Of a stretch of 64,000 nucleotides of DNA, positions 16,601 to 25,540 are shown piece after piece. Source of the stretch: an uncultured SAR86 cluster bacterium. Lineage in GTDB: Bacteria; Pseudomonadota; Gammaproteobacteria; Magnimaribacterales; Magnimaribacteraceae. A model generated the notes under the pieces. That model saw only the letters and a program-made list of their open reading frames with translations. It was not told where the DNA came from and made no database searches. A program made the position numbers and the translations under genes. The stretch's first letter is position 1. Each line of letters starts with the position of its first letter. The stretch covers positions 62,001 to 126,000 of the forward strand of contig CACLAF010000001.1 in the NCBI GenBank assembly GCA_902604855.1, read 5' to 3'.

Positions 16601-16851
16601 TGCTTCTTCCTATGTTCAGCAAAAGATATAGAATTTACACCTAGTATCTTTAAAGCTGATTTTGAAGAGTTCTTATTAAATTCTAGTTTTTTAATGAGGT
16701 ATTGCATTCTATCTCTCGAAGGTAGCCCAACAGTCATAAAAAATAGATCAGTAAAGTTAGTTTTCTTAGAAAATTTAACTAACGTCCCACCGCATCCAAG
16801 CACTTGACCATAAGTGTGGGCAACTAAAAAAACTAAAATATTTTTTTTCAT
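16597..16851 (-). pseudogene. Truncated PIG-L deacetylase remnant without zinc ligands
   Basis: An 84-residue frame from ATG at 16851, which shares one base with the stop of the upstream fusion gene. NILVFLVAHTYGQVLGCGG aligns with the PIG-L start (AAHPDDEVLGCGG), so the metal-binding PDDE has become TYGQ while the flanks are kept. FMTVGLPSRD and SALKILGVNSISFAEHRK also follow the family, but the protein then ends, about 135 residues short. The stop overlaps the start of the intact PIG-L gene. Best read as a dying paralogue that still preserves coupling between its neighbours; a non-catalytic small partner protein is the alternative. Confidence 0.7.
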
Positions 16852-18884
16852 CAATTTAATCTCTTAAAGCCAGTGTGACATACTTCGCCTTCGAGTAGAA
16901 AATTTATATCTTTTCCATTCTCACATTCACTAATCAATCCAAATATCGGGTCTAGGGCATCAAAATAATTTTGAATCAGATCAGGAGAATGACAAATAGA
17001 AGCATAGGTACTATTCGAGGCCAAGAAGCCTTTTTTTAACATCTCTTGTGTAACAAGAGTTTTATATTTTGTAGCAGAGGGGCCACTAAAAGAGTAACCA
17101 GTCAGAGAAGGAATACCCCAACTGCTTATAGCTAATTTATGTTTCTCAGCTAGTTCCTCGATACCTTTTCTTATTTTCTTTCCTATTTCAGTTATTCTTT
17201 CCCATGAACGCTCTCTTTCCATTATTTCTAGCGTTTTTAAAGCGGCAGTAGGACCAATTCTCTCTGTCCAAAAAGTACTACTAATAAAAGTATTTTGGGC
17301 CGCTTCCATAACTTCCTTCCTACCTAATATAGCAGTGATAGCATATCCATTACCCATTGCCTTTCCAAACATTGCGACATCTGGCTCTACTTGATACTTT
17401 ATATGTATTCCTCCAAAGGTCTCTCTAAAACCTGAAGTACACTCGTCAAAAATTAAAACTATTCCATTGTCAGTAGCAAGTTTTCTGACTTTTTTTAAAA
17501 AATTATCTTCAGGGCCCACATTTCTAACTACTTCCATTTTTATGACGCCAATATTTTTATCATTTACGAGCATCTCTAGTTCTTCGAAGTTGTTATATTC
17601 AAAAGGAAAGACAGTATTACGAAGATTAGCAGGGACTCCATTTGGAGTTAAGCCAGGGAGGAGATGTTCGCTTAACCCATCTTTTGTTTCGCTATTTAAA
17701 TTCACAGACAGATACCAGTCATGCCATCCATGATAACCGCACACAGCAACATTATCTTTGCCGGAACAAGCTCTAGCTATTCTAATGGCTATGGCATTTG
17801 CCTCCCCTCCAGAACGTGCAAACTTAACCATATCAAACCAAGGGTGCATATCTACCAACTTCTCGGCCAAATACACCTCCTCCGGACAGTTAAGTGAAGA
17901 CATATTTCCAGAGTTAATTGTGTTTGAAACAGCTTTGTCAACTTCAGAATTTCCATAACCTAAAATGTTTGTTCCTATGCCCATAATCGACATATCAAAA
18001 TATTTGTTACCATCTAGGTCCCACACTTGGCAACCTTTAGATTTCGAAAAATATGAAGGCCATTTACCAGGTAAAAACATTTCTGGCCTTTTAGAGAGAA
18101 GCATATTCCCACCAGGTATGATTTTCTTGGCACGTTTATAAAGATTCTGCCCTGTTCTCGTTATTGATCCTTCATTTCTATTAAATTTTTTATTTACTAA
18201 AAAAACTTGAGGATTTGCTTGTTGATATTCTAAAACTCGCTTCCAATTGAAATGTATATCATTTTTAAAGTGATTGAAGATATTTTCTATTAATTCATAG
18301 TCTTCAGGTTCATCCAGAGTCCAACGTAAATTAGAAAAGTCCTCATCACTTATTATATTCAGTTTACTAAACTGATCTGAATTTCTTATGTAAGGCGTAA
18401 CATGCTCTCTATCAGAATCTTTTACAGCTTCAAGATTAGCAATTTCCAAAGCTTTTCTAGAGAATACTTCTACATCCAGGCCATCAGGATAGGTTGCCGG
18501 CATAACATTGCTGCAATAATCAACTTCAGAATCAAAAAATTTTGCAACAACTTCATCAATTAAATTGGGATCAATTAATGGGCAATCTCCTGTTATTCTT
18601 AAAATAACATCGGCATTATGCTCCTTCGCAGCAAAATGAAAACGACCTAAAACATCATTCTCTTCACCCAAAACCACATTAAATCCAATCTCCCTTAAAT
18701 GATCACTAAGTATTATATTTTCTGAAGTGTCTGGTATAGCCACTATTATGGAGTCAACATAATTTGCTTTTGACAAACGTAAGAGCAATAACTCGATTAT
18801 GGATTTATCAGCTATGGACTTTAAAACCTTTCCTGGCAATCTAGTCGATCCCATCCTAGCCTGGACGATTGCAACTGTCTTCAT
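16851..18884 (-). CDS. Fusion: SpsF-type CMP-sugar synthetase + class III aminotransferase
   Basis: A 677-residue two-enzyme protein. Residues 1-235 are a cytidylyltransferase: VQARMGSTRLPGK (7-19), GEENDVLGRF, RITGDCPLIDP, DREHVTPY, RWTLDEPEDY. Residues about 245-677 are a PLP enzyme of the glutamate-1-semialdehyde aminotransferase type: RSGGEAN (357-363), YHGWHDW (384-390), DECTSGFR (480-487) and the PLP lysine in FGKAMGNGY (Lys508). ATG at 18884 is preferred, with GGAG six bases ahead and an ATGA overlap with the aldo/keto reductase stop; the upstream TTG at 18896 is less likely. The first half can serve as the CMP-nonulosonate synthetase of the block; the role of the aminotransferase is open. 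Confidence 0.85.
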   Translation of the reverse strand: MKTVAIVQARMGSTRLPGKVLKSIADKSIIELLLLRLSKANYVDSIIVAIPDTSENIILSDHLREIGFNVVLGEENDVLGRFHFAAKEHNADVILRITGDCPLIDPNLIDEVVAKFFDSEVDYCSNVMPATYPDGLDVEVFSRKALEIANLEAVKDSDREHVTPYIRNSDQFSKLNIISDEDFSNLRWTLDEPEDYELIENIFNHFKNDIHFNWKRVLEYQQANPQVFLVNKKFNRNEGSITRTGQNLYKRAKKIIPGGNMLLSKRPEMFLPGKWPSYFSKSKGCQVWDLDGNKYFDMSIMGIGTNILGYGNSEVDKAVSNTINSGNMSSLNCPEEVYLAEKLVDMHPWFDMVKFARSGGEANAIAIRIARACSGKDNVAVCGYHGWHDWYLSVNLNSETKDGLSEHLLPGLTPNGVPANLRNTVFPFEYNNFEELEMLVNDKNIGVIKMEVVRNVGPEDNFLKKVRKLATDNGIVLIFDECTSGFRETFGGIHIKYQVEPDVAMFGKAMGNGYAITAILGRKEVMEAAQNTFISSTFWTERIGPTAALKTLEIMERERSWERITEIGKKIRKGIEELAEKHKLAISSWGIPSLTGYSFSGPSATKYKTLVTQEMLKKGFLASNSTYASICHSPDLIQNYFDALDPIFGLISECENGKDINFLLEGEVCHTGFKRLN

Positions 18885-19750
18885 AGCGAACTCCAATTTG
18901 ATGGATTTATTAGATTCATATCACCGCAACCTATTTCTGGAAAATTATGCTGATATTTTTTTACACTCATGACTTCAATTATTTGTTCAAGCTGATTAAG
19001 ACTGTCAACACCCACGACAATTTTATCAATAAGTTTGTAGGATCTTACGAAATTGAGAGAAGCTTCTAGGGCAGACAATGAATTATCTTCCAACCAATCA
19101 TGCCACTCAGTCCAAATTTTACTCCATTTATTGAATTTTTCAGGTAAATTTTCTCTTTGCATTAACAAAAGGCCTTGGAGAAATATTGATCTGGTATGCA
19201 CCTCAATTTTTTCTTTTTTTAATTTATCCAACCAACCAGTCTCAACTAGTCGGCGATCAATTAGATTGAAAGGACTCTGAATAATATCAAAGTTGTAAAT
19301 TGACAATATCTCTTCTAACTCATTTGGGTCGTAGATGGAAATACCAAGCTTCTCAAACTTTGCTAGTTTTTTTTGATTAATTAACGACTCAAATATTTCA
19401 GAACCTATAGGACCTAATAATTGTTCGGGTCTGTGCAGCATTACGGCATATAATTTTTTATAATTTAGACGATTTAAAGATAATTCAACCTGTTCGCTTA
19501 ACCACAAGTTTATATCAGGACAAGACTCAGGAACGGAAGGTATCTTAGTGATAATTTTTAAATTTTTAACACCAATATCCCCTAATAACTTTTCGCTATC
19601 ACCATAATTCATTGCTGTGTCTATCGTGTGAATACCCTTAGCCTTACATAAGTAAAGAATATTCTTTGCTTCTTCAAAAGCAACCTGTCCTGTCTTATTT
19701 GAAATTCCATAATCCTGCCCGAATTGAGCGGTACCAAGAGCTATATTCAT
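18881..19750 (-). CDS. Aldo/keto reductase
   Basis: A 289-residue AKR, presumably NADPH-dependent. The catalytic tetrad residues are visible: Asp and Tyr in IDTAMNYGDSE (43-53), Lys in KIITKIP, and His in VMLHRPEQ. LGTAQFGQDYG at the start and the late VVGVDSLNQLEQI (C-terminal cofactor loop) fit the family. It is coupled on both sides by 4-base ATGA overlaps, to pseC upstream and to the cytidylyltransferase-aminotransferase fusion downstream, so it very likely acts in the same nonulosonate pathway, for example oxidising or reducing a carbonyl before transamination. That role is inferred. Confidence 0.85.
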   Translation of the reverse strand: MNIALGTAQFGQDYGISNKTGQVAFEEAKNILYLCKAKGIHTIDTAMNYGDSEKLLGDIGVKNLKIITKIPSVPESCPDINLWLSEQVELSLNRLNYKKLYAVMLHRPEQLLGPIGSEIFESLINQKKLAKFEKLGISIYDPNELEEILSIYNFDIIQSPFNLIDRRLVETGWLDKLKKEKIEVHTRSIFLQGLLLMQRENLPEKFNKWSKIWTEWHDWLEDNSLSALEASLNFVRSYKLIDKIVVGVDSLNQLEQIIEVMSVKKYQHNFPEIGCGDMNLINPSNWSSL

Positions 19751-20910
19751 ATTGTTTCTAAAGAGGCAACTAAAGCTTCTATTACTTTGTCTTGGTCTGC
19801 TAAGGAGAGATTAGTGTACATAGGTAAGCTTATTGCTTCTGAGTAGTATTTTTCAGATTCGGGAAAGTCTCCGTAATTGAATCCCTTATTTTTATAGAAT
19901 GGATGAATATGTATTGGTATGTAGTGCAAATTCACACCAATCTCAAGTCTTCTTAAATTTTCAAAGACCTCCCTATGAGACATATCTATTTCATTAAGTT
20001 TTAATCTAATTACATAGAGGTGAACAGCTGAATATGAATTTGGCGAGTGATAAGGAACTTTCAAAGGTAAATCTTTTAGAAAATCATCATATCTGCCTGA
20101 TATCTCGTGCCTCTTTTTTACATAGCTTTTTAATCTACTTAATTGTGATAGTCCTAGAGAGGCTTGAATATCGGTCATTCTATAGTTGTACCCTAAAGAG
20201 AGCTGTTGATAATACCAAGGCCCATGAGATGAACCTGACATTTGACTCTCTTCTCTAGTAATGCCGTGACTTCTGTGTAGCGACATGTTTTTTGCTAGGA
20301 CAGGATCATTTGTAAGAGCGGCACCACCTTCACCTGTAGTAATGATTTTAACTGGATGGAAACTGAAAACTGTAATGTCTGAATATTTGCAATTTCCTAT
20401 GGGTTCTCCTTCGTAATACCCTCCCACTGCGTGAGAAGCATCTTCAATTATTCTTACACTATATTTGTCACAAAGCTTCTTGATTTTACTCATTTCACAA
20501 GATTGGCCCGAAAGATGCACTGGTATAAGTACCTTCGGCAGTTTATTATTTAAGTTGGCTTGGATGAGCTTTTCTTCGAGCTTGATGGGGCACATATTAT
20601 TAGTCAGGGGATCTATATCAACTAAATCTACACTCGCTCCACAATATATCCCTACATTGGCAGAAGCTACAAAAGTTATTGGTGAAGTCCATAACCAATC
20701 ACCTTCTTTAAGCCCTAATGCCATGCAAGCAATGTGTAGTGCTGAAGTTGCGCTATTTACTGCCAGAGCGTATTTAGAATTACTTATTTCTGCAAGGGCA
20801 TTTTCAAACTCAGGAACCTTAGGTCCTTGAGTTAGAAAATCTGACTTTAGCACTTCAATCACAGCATCAATATCTTCTTTTGTAATATCCTGCTTACCAT
20901 ATGGAATCAT
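19747..20910 (-). CDS. pseC: UDP-4-keto-6-deoxy-AltNAc aminotransferase
   Basis: PLP enzyme of the DegT/DnrJ/EryC1 group that aminates C4 of the PseB product. The 387-residue protein has GKQDITKEDIDAVIEVLKSD at the start, TQGPKVPEFE, VNSATSALHIA, EDASHAVGG and the PLP lysine Lys188 in SFHPVKIITTGEGG; GYNYRMTDIQASLG and LHYIPIHIHPFY are typical of PseC. It lies six bases after pseB and overlaps the aldo/keto reductase gene by ATGA. This is the committed second step of pseudaminic acid synthesis. Confidence 0.93.
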   Translation of the reverse strand: MIPYGKQDITKEDIDAVIEVLKSDFLTQGPKVPEFENALAEISNSKYALAVNSATSALHIACMALGLKEGDWLWTSPITFVASANVGIYCGASVDLVDIDPLTNNMCPIKLEEKLIQANLNNKLPKVLIPVHLSGQSCEMSKIKKLCDKYSVRIIEDASHAVGGYYEGEPIGNCKYSDITVFSFHPVKIITTGEGGAALTNDPVLAKNMSLHRSHGITREESQMSGSSHGPWYYQQLSLGYNYRMTDIQASLGLSQLSRLKSYVKKRHEISGRYDDFLKDLPLKVPYHSPNSYSAVHLYVIRLKLNEIDMSHREVFENLRRLEIGVNLHYIPIHIHPFYKNKGFNYGDFPESEKYYSEAISLPMYTNLSLADQDKVIEALVASLETI

Positions 20911-20916
20911 AATCTT

Positions 20917-21930
20917 TTAAACCTCAAAATTTGAATCTATATGCATTTTTATTAGTTTTCGCAGACTTTCAACTGTTTCCCACGAGTCATTGGTTGAAGA
21001 GTTATATTTGAAGCCAAACGGTACTTTGGATCCATTGTGATGTGTCAAAAAATCTTTCTCGGTATGAACAAATGAAACGGAGGGTAGAATGGCAAAATAA
21101 GATCCTAAATCAATAGTATTGAGTGAGTCGGTTTCAGTTATCATTTCTTCATGCACCTTCTCGCCAGGCCTGATACCGATAATATCTGTTTTACATCCAG
21201 GTGCGATCGCTTTGGCCACATCTAGAATTCTGTAAGATGGGATTTTTGGCACAAAAATTTCTCCACCTATATGTCTTTTCAAGGCATACAAGACCATGTC
21301 AACCCCGTCCTGAAGTGAAATATTAAATCTAGTCATCTCAGGGTGAGTAATTGGTAAGACGCCACTACTCTTATTTTTCAAAAAAAATGGAATTACTGAC
21401 CCTCTCGATCCCATGACATTACCATAACGAACGACACTGAATTTTATATCTTTGGAGCCCTTTATATTATTTGCAGCAATAAAAAGTTTATCGGACACAA
21501 GTTTAGTTGCACCATATAGATTAATTGGTGCACACGCCTTATCTGTAGACAAAGCAACCACATCTTTCACTCCACTCTCTAATGCACTCCTGATAACATT
21601 TTCTGCACCATTTACATTTGTTTTAATACATTCAGAAGGATTGTATTCAGCAGTATCCACTTGTTTTATAGCTGCAGCATGGATAATTATATCAACGCCC
21701 TCACTTGCCATCTTTAGACGATTAAAATCTCTTACATCTCCTATAAAGAAACGTAATTGAGGGAATTTTTCTTCAGGATATTTTTGCTTCATATCCGACT
21801 GTTTAAGCTCATCTCTTGAAAAGATAATCAATTTTTTTATTAACGGATAATTCTCTAGTATTGTATCAATAAATTTCTTTCCAAAAGATCCTGTGCCTCC
21901 GGTAATAAGCACTACCTTGTCATTAAACAT
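20917..21930 (-). CDS. pseB: UDP-GlcNAc 4,6-dehydratase (inverting)
   Basis: Dehydrates UDP-GlcNAc and inverts C5, giving UDP-2-acetamido-2,6-dideoxy-L-arabino-hex-4-ulose. The 337-residue soluble SDR has GGTGSFG (11-17), HAAAIKQVDTAEYNP (a PseB/FlaA1 hallmark), STDK (128-131) and the catalytic YGATK (Tyr139, Lys143), plus RYGNVMGSRGSVIPFF and GEKVHEEM. Unlike the PglF-like enzyme at 8181 it has Tyr in the active site. First gene of the nonulosonate block, 38 bases after wecC. Confidence 0.95.
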   Translation of the reverse strand: MFNDKVVLITGGTGSFGKKFIDTILENYPLIKKLIIFSRDELKQSDMKQKYPEEKFPQLRFFIGDVRDFNRLKMASEGVDIIIHAAAIKQVDTAEYNPSECIKTNVNGAENVIRSALESGVKDVVALSTDKACAPINLYGATKLVSDKLFIAANNIKGSKDIKFSVVRYGNVMGSRGSVIPFFLKNKSSGVLPITHPEMTRFNISLQDGVDMVLYALKRHIGGEIFVPKIPSYRILDVAKAIAPGCKTDIIGIRPGEKVHEEMITETDSLNTIDLGSYFAILPSVSFVHTEKDFLTHHNGSKVPFGFKYNSSTNDSWETVESLRKLIKMHIDSNFEV

Positions 21931-21968
21931 AATATCTTTCCCCTTTTATACTTATTTTCCAAAACCTA

Positions 21969-23243
21969 TTAACGATCATTCCAAATTCCTCTAGTGTCTA
22001 TTATTTCTCCCCTCAAGGGTTGATTACCTTGAAATTCTCTGTGATCTACAAGTAAGATGTGAATATCTGCCTTCTTAGCTGCATTATTAAAATCCGTAAG
22101 TTCCGCTTTCTTTAAATGATTAGGAAGCTTTTCTATATTTGGTTCTACTACTAGAACCTTTCCCTGATGCATTTCAAGAATGTAGCTCACAATTGAGATT
22201 GCAGGGCTTTCTCGTAAATCTTCAATATTTGCTTTGAAAGAGAGTCCATAACAAGCTATTGAAATATCTTTTATGGAATTTATTTTCTTTTCATGAATTG
22301 TACTTTTAATTACAGACTTAACCTTTTCTATAACCCAATGAGGCTTGTTATCATTGATACGTCTAGCTTCCCTTATTAAATTGGCACTATTTGGAGATTT
22401 TGAAACAATAAACCATGGATCAACGGCTATACAATGCCCACCCACTCCAGGCCCGGGTTGAAGAATATTAACTCTTGGATGATTGTTTGCTAAGCGAATC
22501 ATTTCCCAAACATCTATGCCAAGCTCATCACAAATAATTGACAGCTCATTTGCGAGAGCAATGTTTACATCTCGGCTTGCATTCTCAGTTAATTTAATCA
22601 TTTCTGCAGTTCGAGAGTCAGTTGACATGCAATTGCCTTTTACAAATATTTTGTAAACTTCGGCAGCAGCTTCAGAACAACTTTTTGTCATGCCGCCTAT
22701 TACTCTGTCATTATCAATCAACTCACTAATTACATTGCCTGGAAGTATTCTTTCAGGACAATAAGCAATTCTTATATCAGAATCCTCTCCATGAGTATGA
22801 GGAAATGACAAGTCATCTCTCTCTTCAGCTAGCAATTTAGCCATCAGTTCGGTTGTTCCCACTGGACAGGTTGATTCCAAAATAACTAGATTGCCTTTGT
22901 TTAACACGGGTGCAATAGATCTAGCTGCTGCCTCAACATAGGAAAGATCTGGTTTAGGGTAAGTATCATCTTGTTGTGGGAAAAAAGGAGTAGGCACTGC
23001 TATTAGAAAAGCATCTGCTGGTTCGGGTTCAATAACCGCCTTGAAGTAACCTTTGTTTACAGCTTCATTAACTGTTAATTCAAGACCTGGCTCAGTTATA
23101 TGTATTTTTCCATCATTAATTGTATTTACAGTATCTTCATTTATATCTACTCCTATTACTTTCTTTTTTTTAGAGGCGAAAGCAGCGGCGGTAGGAAGAC
23201 CGATGTAGCCAAGTCCTATAATAGAAATAATACTAACTGACAT
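21969..23243 (-). CDS. wecC: UDP-N-acetyl-D-mannosamine dehydrogenase
   Basis: Oxidises UDP-ManNAc twice to UDP-ManNAcA with NAD. The 424-residue protein has GLGYIGLPTA (10-19), VPTPF, STCPVGTTE, YCPERILPGN and the catalytic cysteine Cys271 in GGHCIAVDPWF; the late SFKANIEDLRESPA segment is the UDP-binding domain. GAGGGA lies six bases before the ATG. It works with wecB, 128 bases upstream. UDP-GlcNAc dehydrogenase activity (WbpA type) is possible, but the pairing with a 2-epimerase favours ManNAcA. Confidence 0.93.
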   Translation of the reverse strand: MSVSIISIIGLGYIGLPTAAAFASKKKKVIGVDINEDTVNTINDGKIHITEPGLELTVNEAVNKGYFKAVIEPEPADAFLIAVPTPFFPQQDDTYPKPDLSYVEAAARSIAPVLNKGNLVILESTCPVGTTELMAKLLAEERDDLSFPHTHGEDSDIRIAYCPERILPGNVISELIDNDRVIGGMTKSCSEAAAEVYKIFVKGNCMSTDSRTAEMIKLTENASRDVNIALANELSIICDELGIDVWEMIRLANNHPRVNILQPGPGVGGHCIAVDPWFIVSKSPNSANLIREARRINDNKPHWVIEKVKSVIKSTIHEKKINSIKDISIACYGLSFKANIEDLRESPAISIVSYILEMHQGKVLVVEPNIEKLPNHLKKAELTDFNNAAKKADIHILLVDHREFQGNQPLRGEIIDTRGIWNDR

Positions 23244-23371
23244 TGAATTCCCTCAAGAATATGAAAAGCAGGTGCTCGAAGTTGAATAGATTGTAGATTG
23301 CAATTTTATTCATTTAAAACTTTCCCAGTTAATATTAAAACTCTAGATTCAGAAATTAATTATAATTTTTG

Positions 23372-24511
23372 TTAAATGAGCCCTTCATATTCTTGGGCAA
23401 CAAGAAAATCTAATATTCTTATTGCTGCTTTGCCATCACCATACGGGTTGTGGGCTTTGCTCATTTTTTGATACTGTTTAGAATTTTTTAAAAGACTGTT
23501 TATCTCATTGACTATATTGTCTATATTTGTGCCAACTAGTTTTACAGTACCTGCTTGTATGGCCTCAGGTCTTTCCGTAGTTTCCCTCATAACCAAAACA
23601 GGTTTACCTAATGAAGGAGCCTCTTCTTGTATTCCTCCGGAATCAGTTAGAATGATTTTTGACCTCCCCATTAAGTAAGTAAACTGTAAATAACTCTGAG
23701 GCTCTATTAAAAATATATTATCCAATCCTTTAAGTAGGCGATTGACAGGTTCCTGAACTTTAGGATTAAGATGAACAGGGTATAAGATTTGAACATCACT
23801 GTTCATGATTGCAATTTTTTGAAGAGCTTTACAAATTCTTTCGAACCCTCCTCCAAAACTTTCTCTCCTGTGGCCCGTAACCAATACTATATTTTTTTTT
23901 GAATCTAAATATTGAAATTCTTCAGCGAGATCAACTTTTAGTTTTTGATTATTTTCTAATTTTTTTTCTATCCAATATAAGGAATCAATTACAGAATTTC
24001 CTGTAACTAGAATACTTTCTTTATTCACTCCCTCGTTCATTAGGTTCTCTTTGGCTTGTAAAGTGGGTGCAAAATGATAGCTTGCTATGACGCTTGTTAA
24101 ATGCCTATTAACTTCCTCAGGCCAAGGCGAATATATATCGCCTGTCCTTAACCCAGCTTCTATATGCCCTACTTTGATCTGTTGGTAATAAGCAGCCAAA
24201 GAAGCTGCAAAAGTTGTTGAAGTATCTCCATGCACCAGAACAAGATCGGGACAGAATTTTTTCAAAATTATTTCTAATCCCTTCAGGATGGAACTAGTTA
24301 AATCACCAAGTGATTGAGATGCTTTCATGACATCTAAGTCAAAATCAGGCTCAATCTCAAATAAATCAAGCACTTGATCAAGCATCTGCTTATGCTGACC
24401 CGTGATACACACTTTAAAGTCAAAAAATTTGCTAGAGGACAATGCATGTACTATTGGTGCCATCTTAATTGCCTCCGGTCTAGTACCAAAAACTAAAAGG
24501 ATTTTTTTCAT
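23372..24511 (-). CDS. wecB: UDP-N-acetylglucosamine 2-epimerase (non-hydrolysing)
   Basis: Interconverts UDP-GlcNAc and UDP-ManNAc. The 379-residue length is standard. [13 protein letters not shown] (8-20), [58 protein letters not shown] and [19 protein letters not shown] are family signatures, with the active-site Asp, Glu and His all in place. It follows wzz; the leader between them contains a purine-rich octamer repeat (24529-24547). A further rarely spaced gap of 128 bases separates it from wecC. Confidence 0.95.
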   Translation of the reverse strand: MKKILLVFGTRPEAIKMAPIVHALSSSKFFDFKVCITGQHKQMLDQVLDLFEIEPDFDLDVMKASQSLGDLTSSILKGLEIILKKFCPDLVLVHGDTSTTFAASLAAYYQQIKVGHIEAGLRTGDIYSPWPEEVNRHLTSVIASYHFAPTLQAKENLMNEGVNKESILVTGNSVIDSLYWIEKKLENNQKLKVDLAEEFQYLDSKKNIVLVTGHRRESFGGGFERICKALQKIAIMNSDVQILYPVHLNPKVQEPVNRLLKGLDNIFLIEPQSYLQFTYLMGRSKIILTDSGGIQEEAPSLGKPVLVMRETTERPEAIQAGTVKLVGTNIDNIVNEINSLLKNSKQYQKMSKAHNPYGDGKAAIRILDFLVAQEYEGLI

Positions 24512-24528
24512 TTAAGTAATTACCTATT

Positions 24529-24547
24529 ACCCTAATACCCTAATACC
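24529..24547. repeat. Short tandem octamer repeat in the wecB leader
   Basis: Two and a third copies of ACCCTAAT on the plus strand (GGGT-rich on the transcribed strand), ending 18 bases before the wecB start codon. The copies are identical. On the mRNA strand the repeat supplies two AGGG tracts upstream of a third weaker AATAGG close to the start codon. Too short to be called a functional element with confidence. Confidence 0.5.
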
Positions 24548-24592
24548 ATTATCTTTTGAATTTCAGCAGTGAAACTTAATCGTTTTTCAATA

Positions 24593-25540
24593 TTAAGAGG
24601 GATCGTGTAATGTATTGATAGTTTTGTAGTGCCTATAGAGAACGTATAAAGAAATTATAATTCCACCAAGTAAAGTTGCAAGAATAACGATAAGGGATCG
24701 ACTAGGTTTTGATTTTTTTTCAGGGACAAATGGCGGCTCTAACAAAATCAGACTATATTCCTCGTGAATACTCGCCATCATACGTGTTTCAAGTTGAGCT
24801 TCTATTAATTGGTTAATAGATTTCTTTATTTCAACTAAAGAGGTTTGGGAAAGTTCCTTCTTTAAATAAGATATAGCTTTACTAGAACTAATGATATCGA
24901 TTTCACGATTTAAGTTATTTGCCTCTCTAATGATTAGTGATAAAAACTCTTTTGCAAAAACAGGAGAGATATGCTCAACTGAAAGGAAAATTAATCCCGT
25001 TTTTTCATCACGTGAGATGGTTAACATTTCACCAATATAAACTTCATGGGCTTCGAGGTAGGAAGGTTTTTGAGTTTTTCCAGTACCGGGTTCAATAGTC
25101 CATTTTTGACTTGATTCGTCATAAACTTCAGGATCATAAGCAATTTTTTTTGAATTTTTGTCATATCTTTCCGCAGCCATAATTGATGGCAAAATATTCT
25201 CAAATGTAATCAAGTGTTTTACAAATTCTCTAGATTGAATTATCTCCATTACTTCGTATACACCAGAATTCCCGGAATCAGAGAGGTTTATGCCCATCAT
25301 AGAAGTCAATCCAGAGTATTGAGAGAGTAATCCAGAATCTTGAGAATCTCGGGAAATCAAAACAGACTCCGAGCTGTAAAAATTGGAAAGGGATAATGCA
25401 TATATGATTGAACAAATCGCGACTATAATTGAGAATATAGAAATTAAAATTTTTTCTTTCCAGAGGACTTTGATTAATTCTTGCAAGTCAACCTCATCGT
25501 CATAAAGAGAGGTATTTAATTTATCTTTATTTAAACTCAT
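24593..25540 (-). CDS. wzz: Wzz-type polysaccharide chain-length regulator
   Basis: An inner-membrane co-polymerase of 315 residues. A short cytoplasmic N-terminus (DDEVDLQELIKVLWKEK) leads to a first membrane helix at about 31-51, then a large periplasmic part with coiled-coil character (220-260), then the proline-rich stretch PPFVPEKKSKPSR and a second helix at about 282-303 with a short basic tail. This is the PCP1 layout. It governs modal length of the polymer made by Wzy. It starts in an ATGA overlap with the EPS-associated regulator gene, so both are made from one transcript. Confidence 0.88.
   Translation of the reverse strand: MSLNKDKLNTSLYDDEVDLQELIKVLWKEKILISIFSIIVAICSIIYALSLSNFYSSESVLISRDSQDSGLLSQYSGLTSMMGINLSDSGNSGVYEVMEIIQSREFVKHLITFENILPSIMAAERYDKNSKKIAYDPEVYDESSQKWTIEPGTGKTQKPSYLEAHEVYIGEMLTISRDEKTGLIFLSVEHISPVFAKEFLSLIIREANNLNREIDIISSSKAISYLKKELSQTSLVEIKKSINQLIEAQLETRMMASIHEEYSLILLEPPFVPEKKSKPSRSLIVILATLLGGIIISLYVLYRHYKTINTLHDPS

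Noticed and set aside
20465-20830. A 121-codon plus-strand frame
   Set aside because: It lies fully inside pseC in antisense; the pseC motifs are unmistakable.
24529-24547. Telomere-like CCCTAA repeat
   Set aside because: Only two and a third copies of an octamer; no sign of a linear chromosome end.
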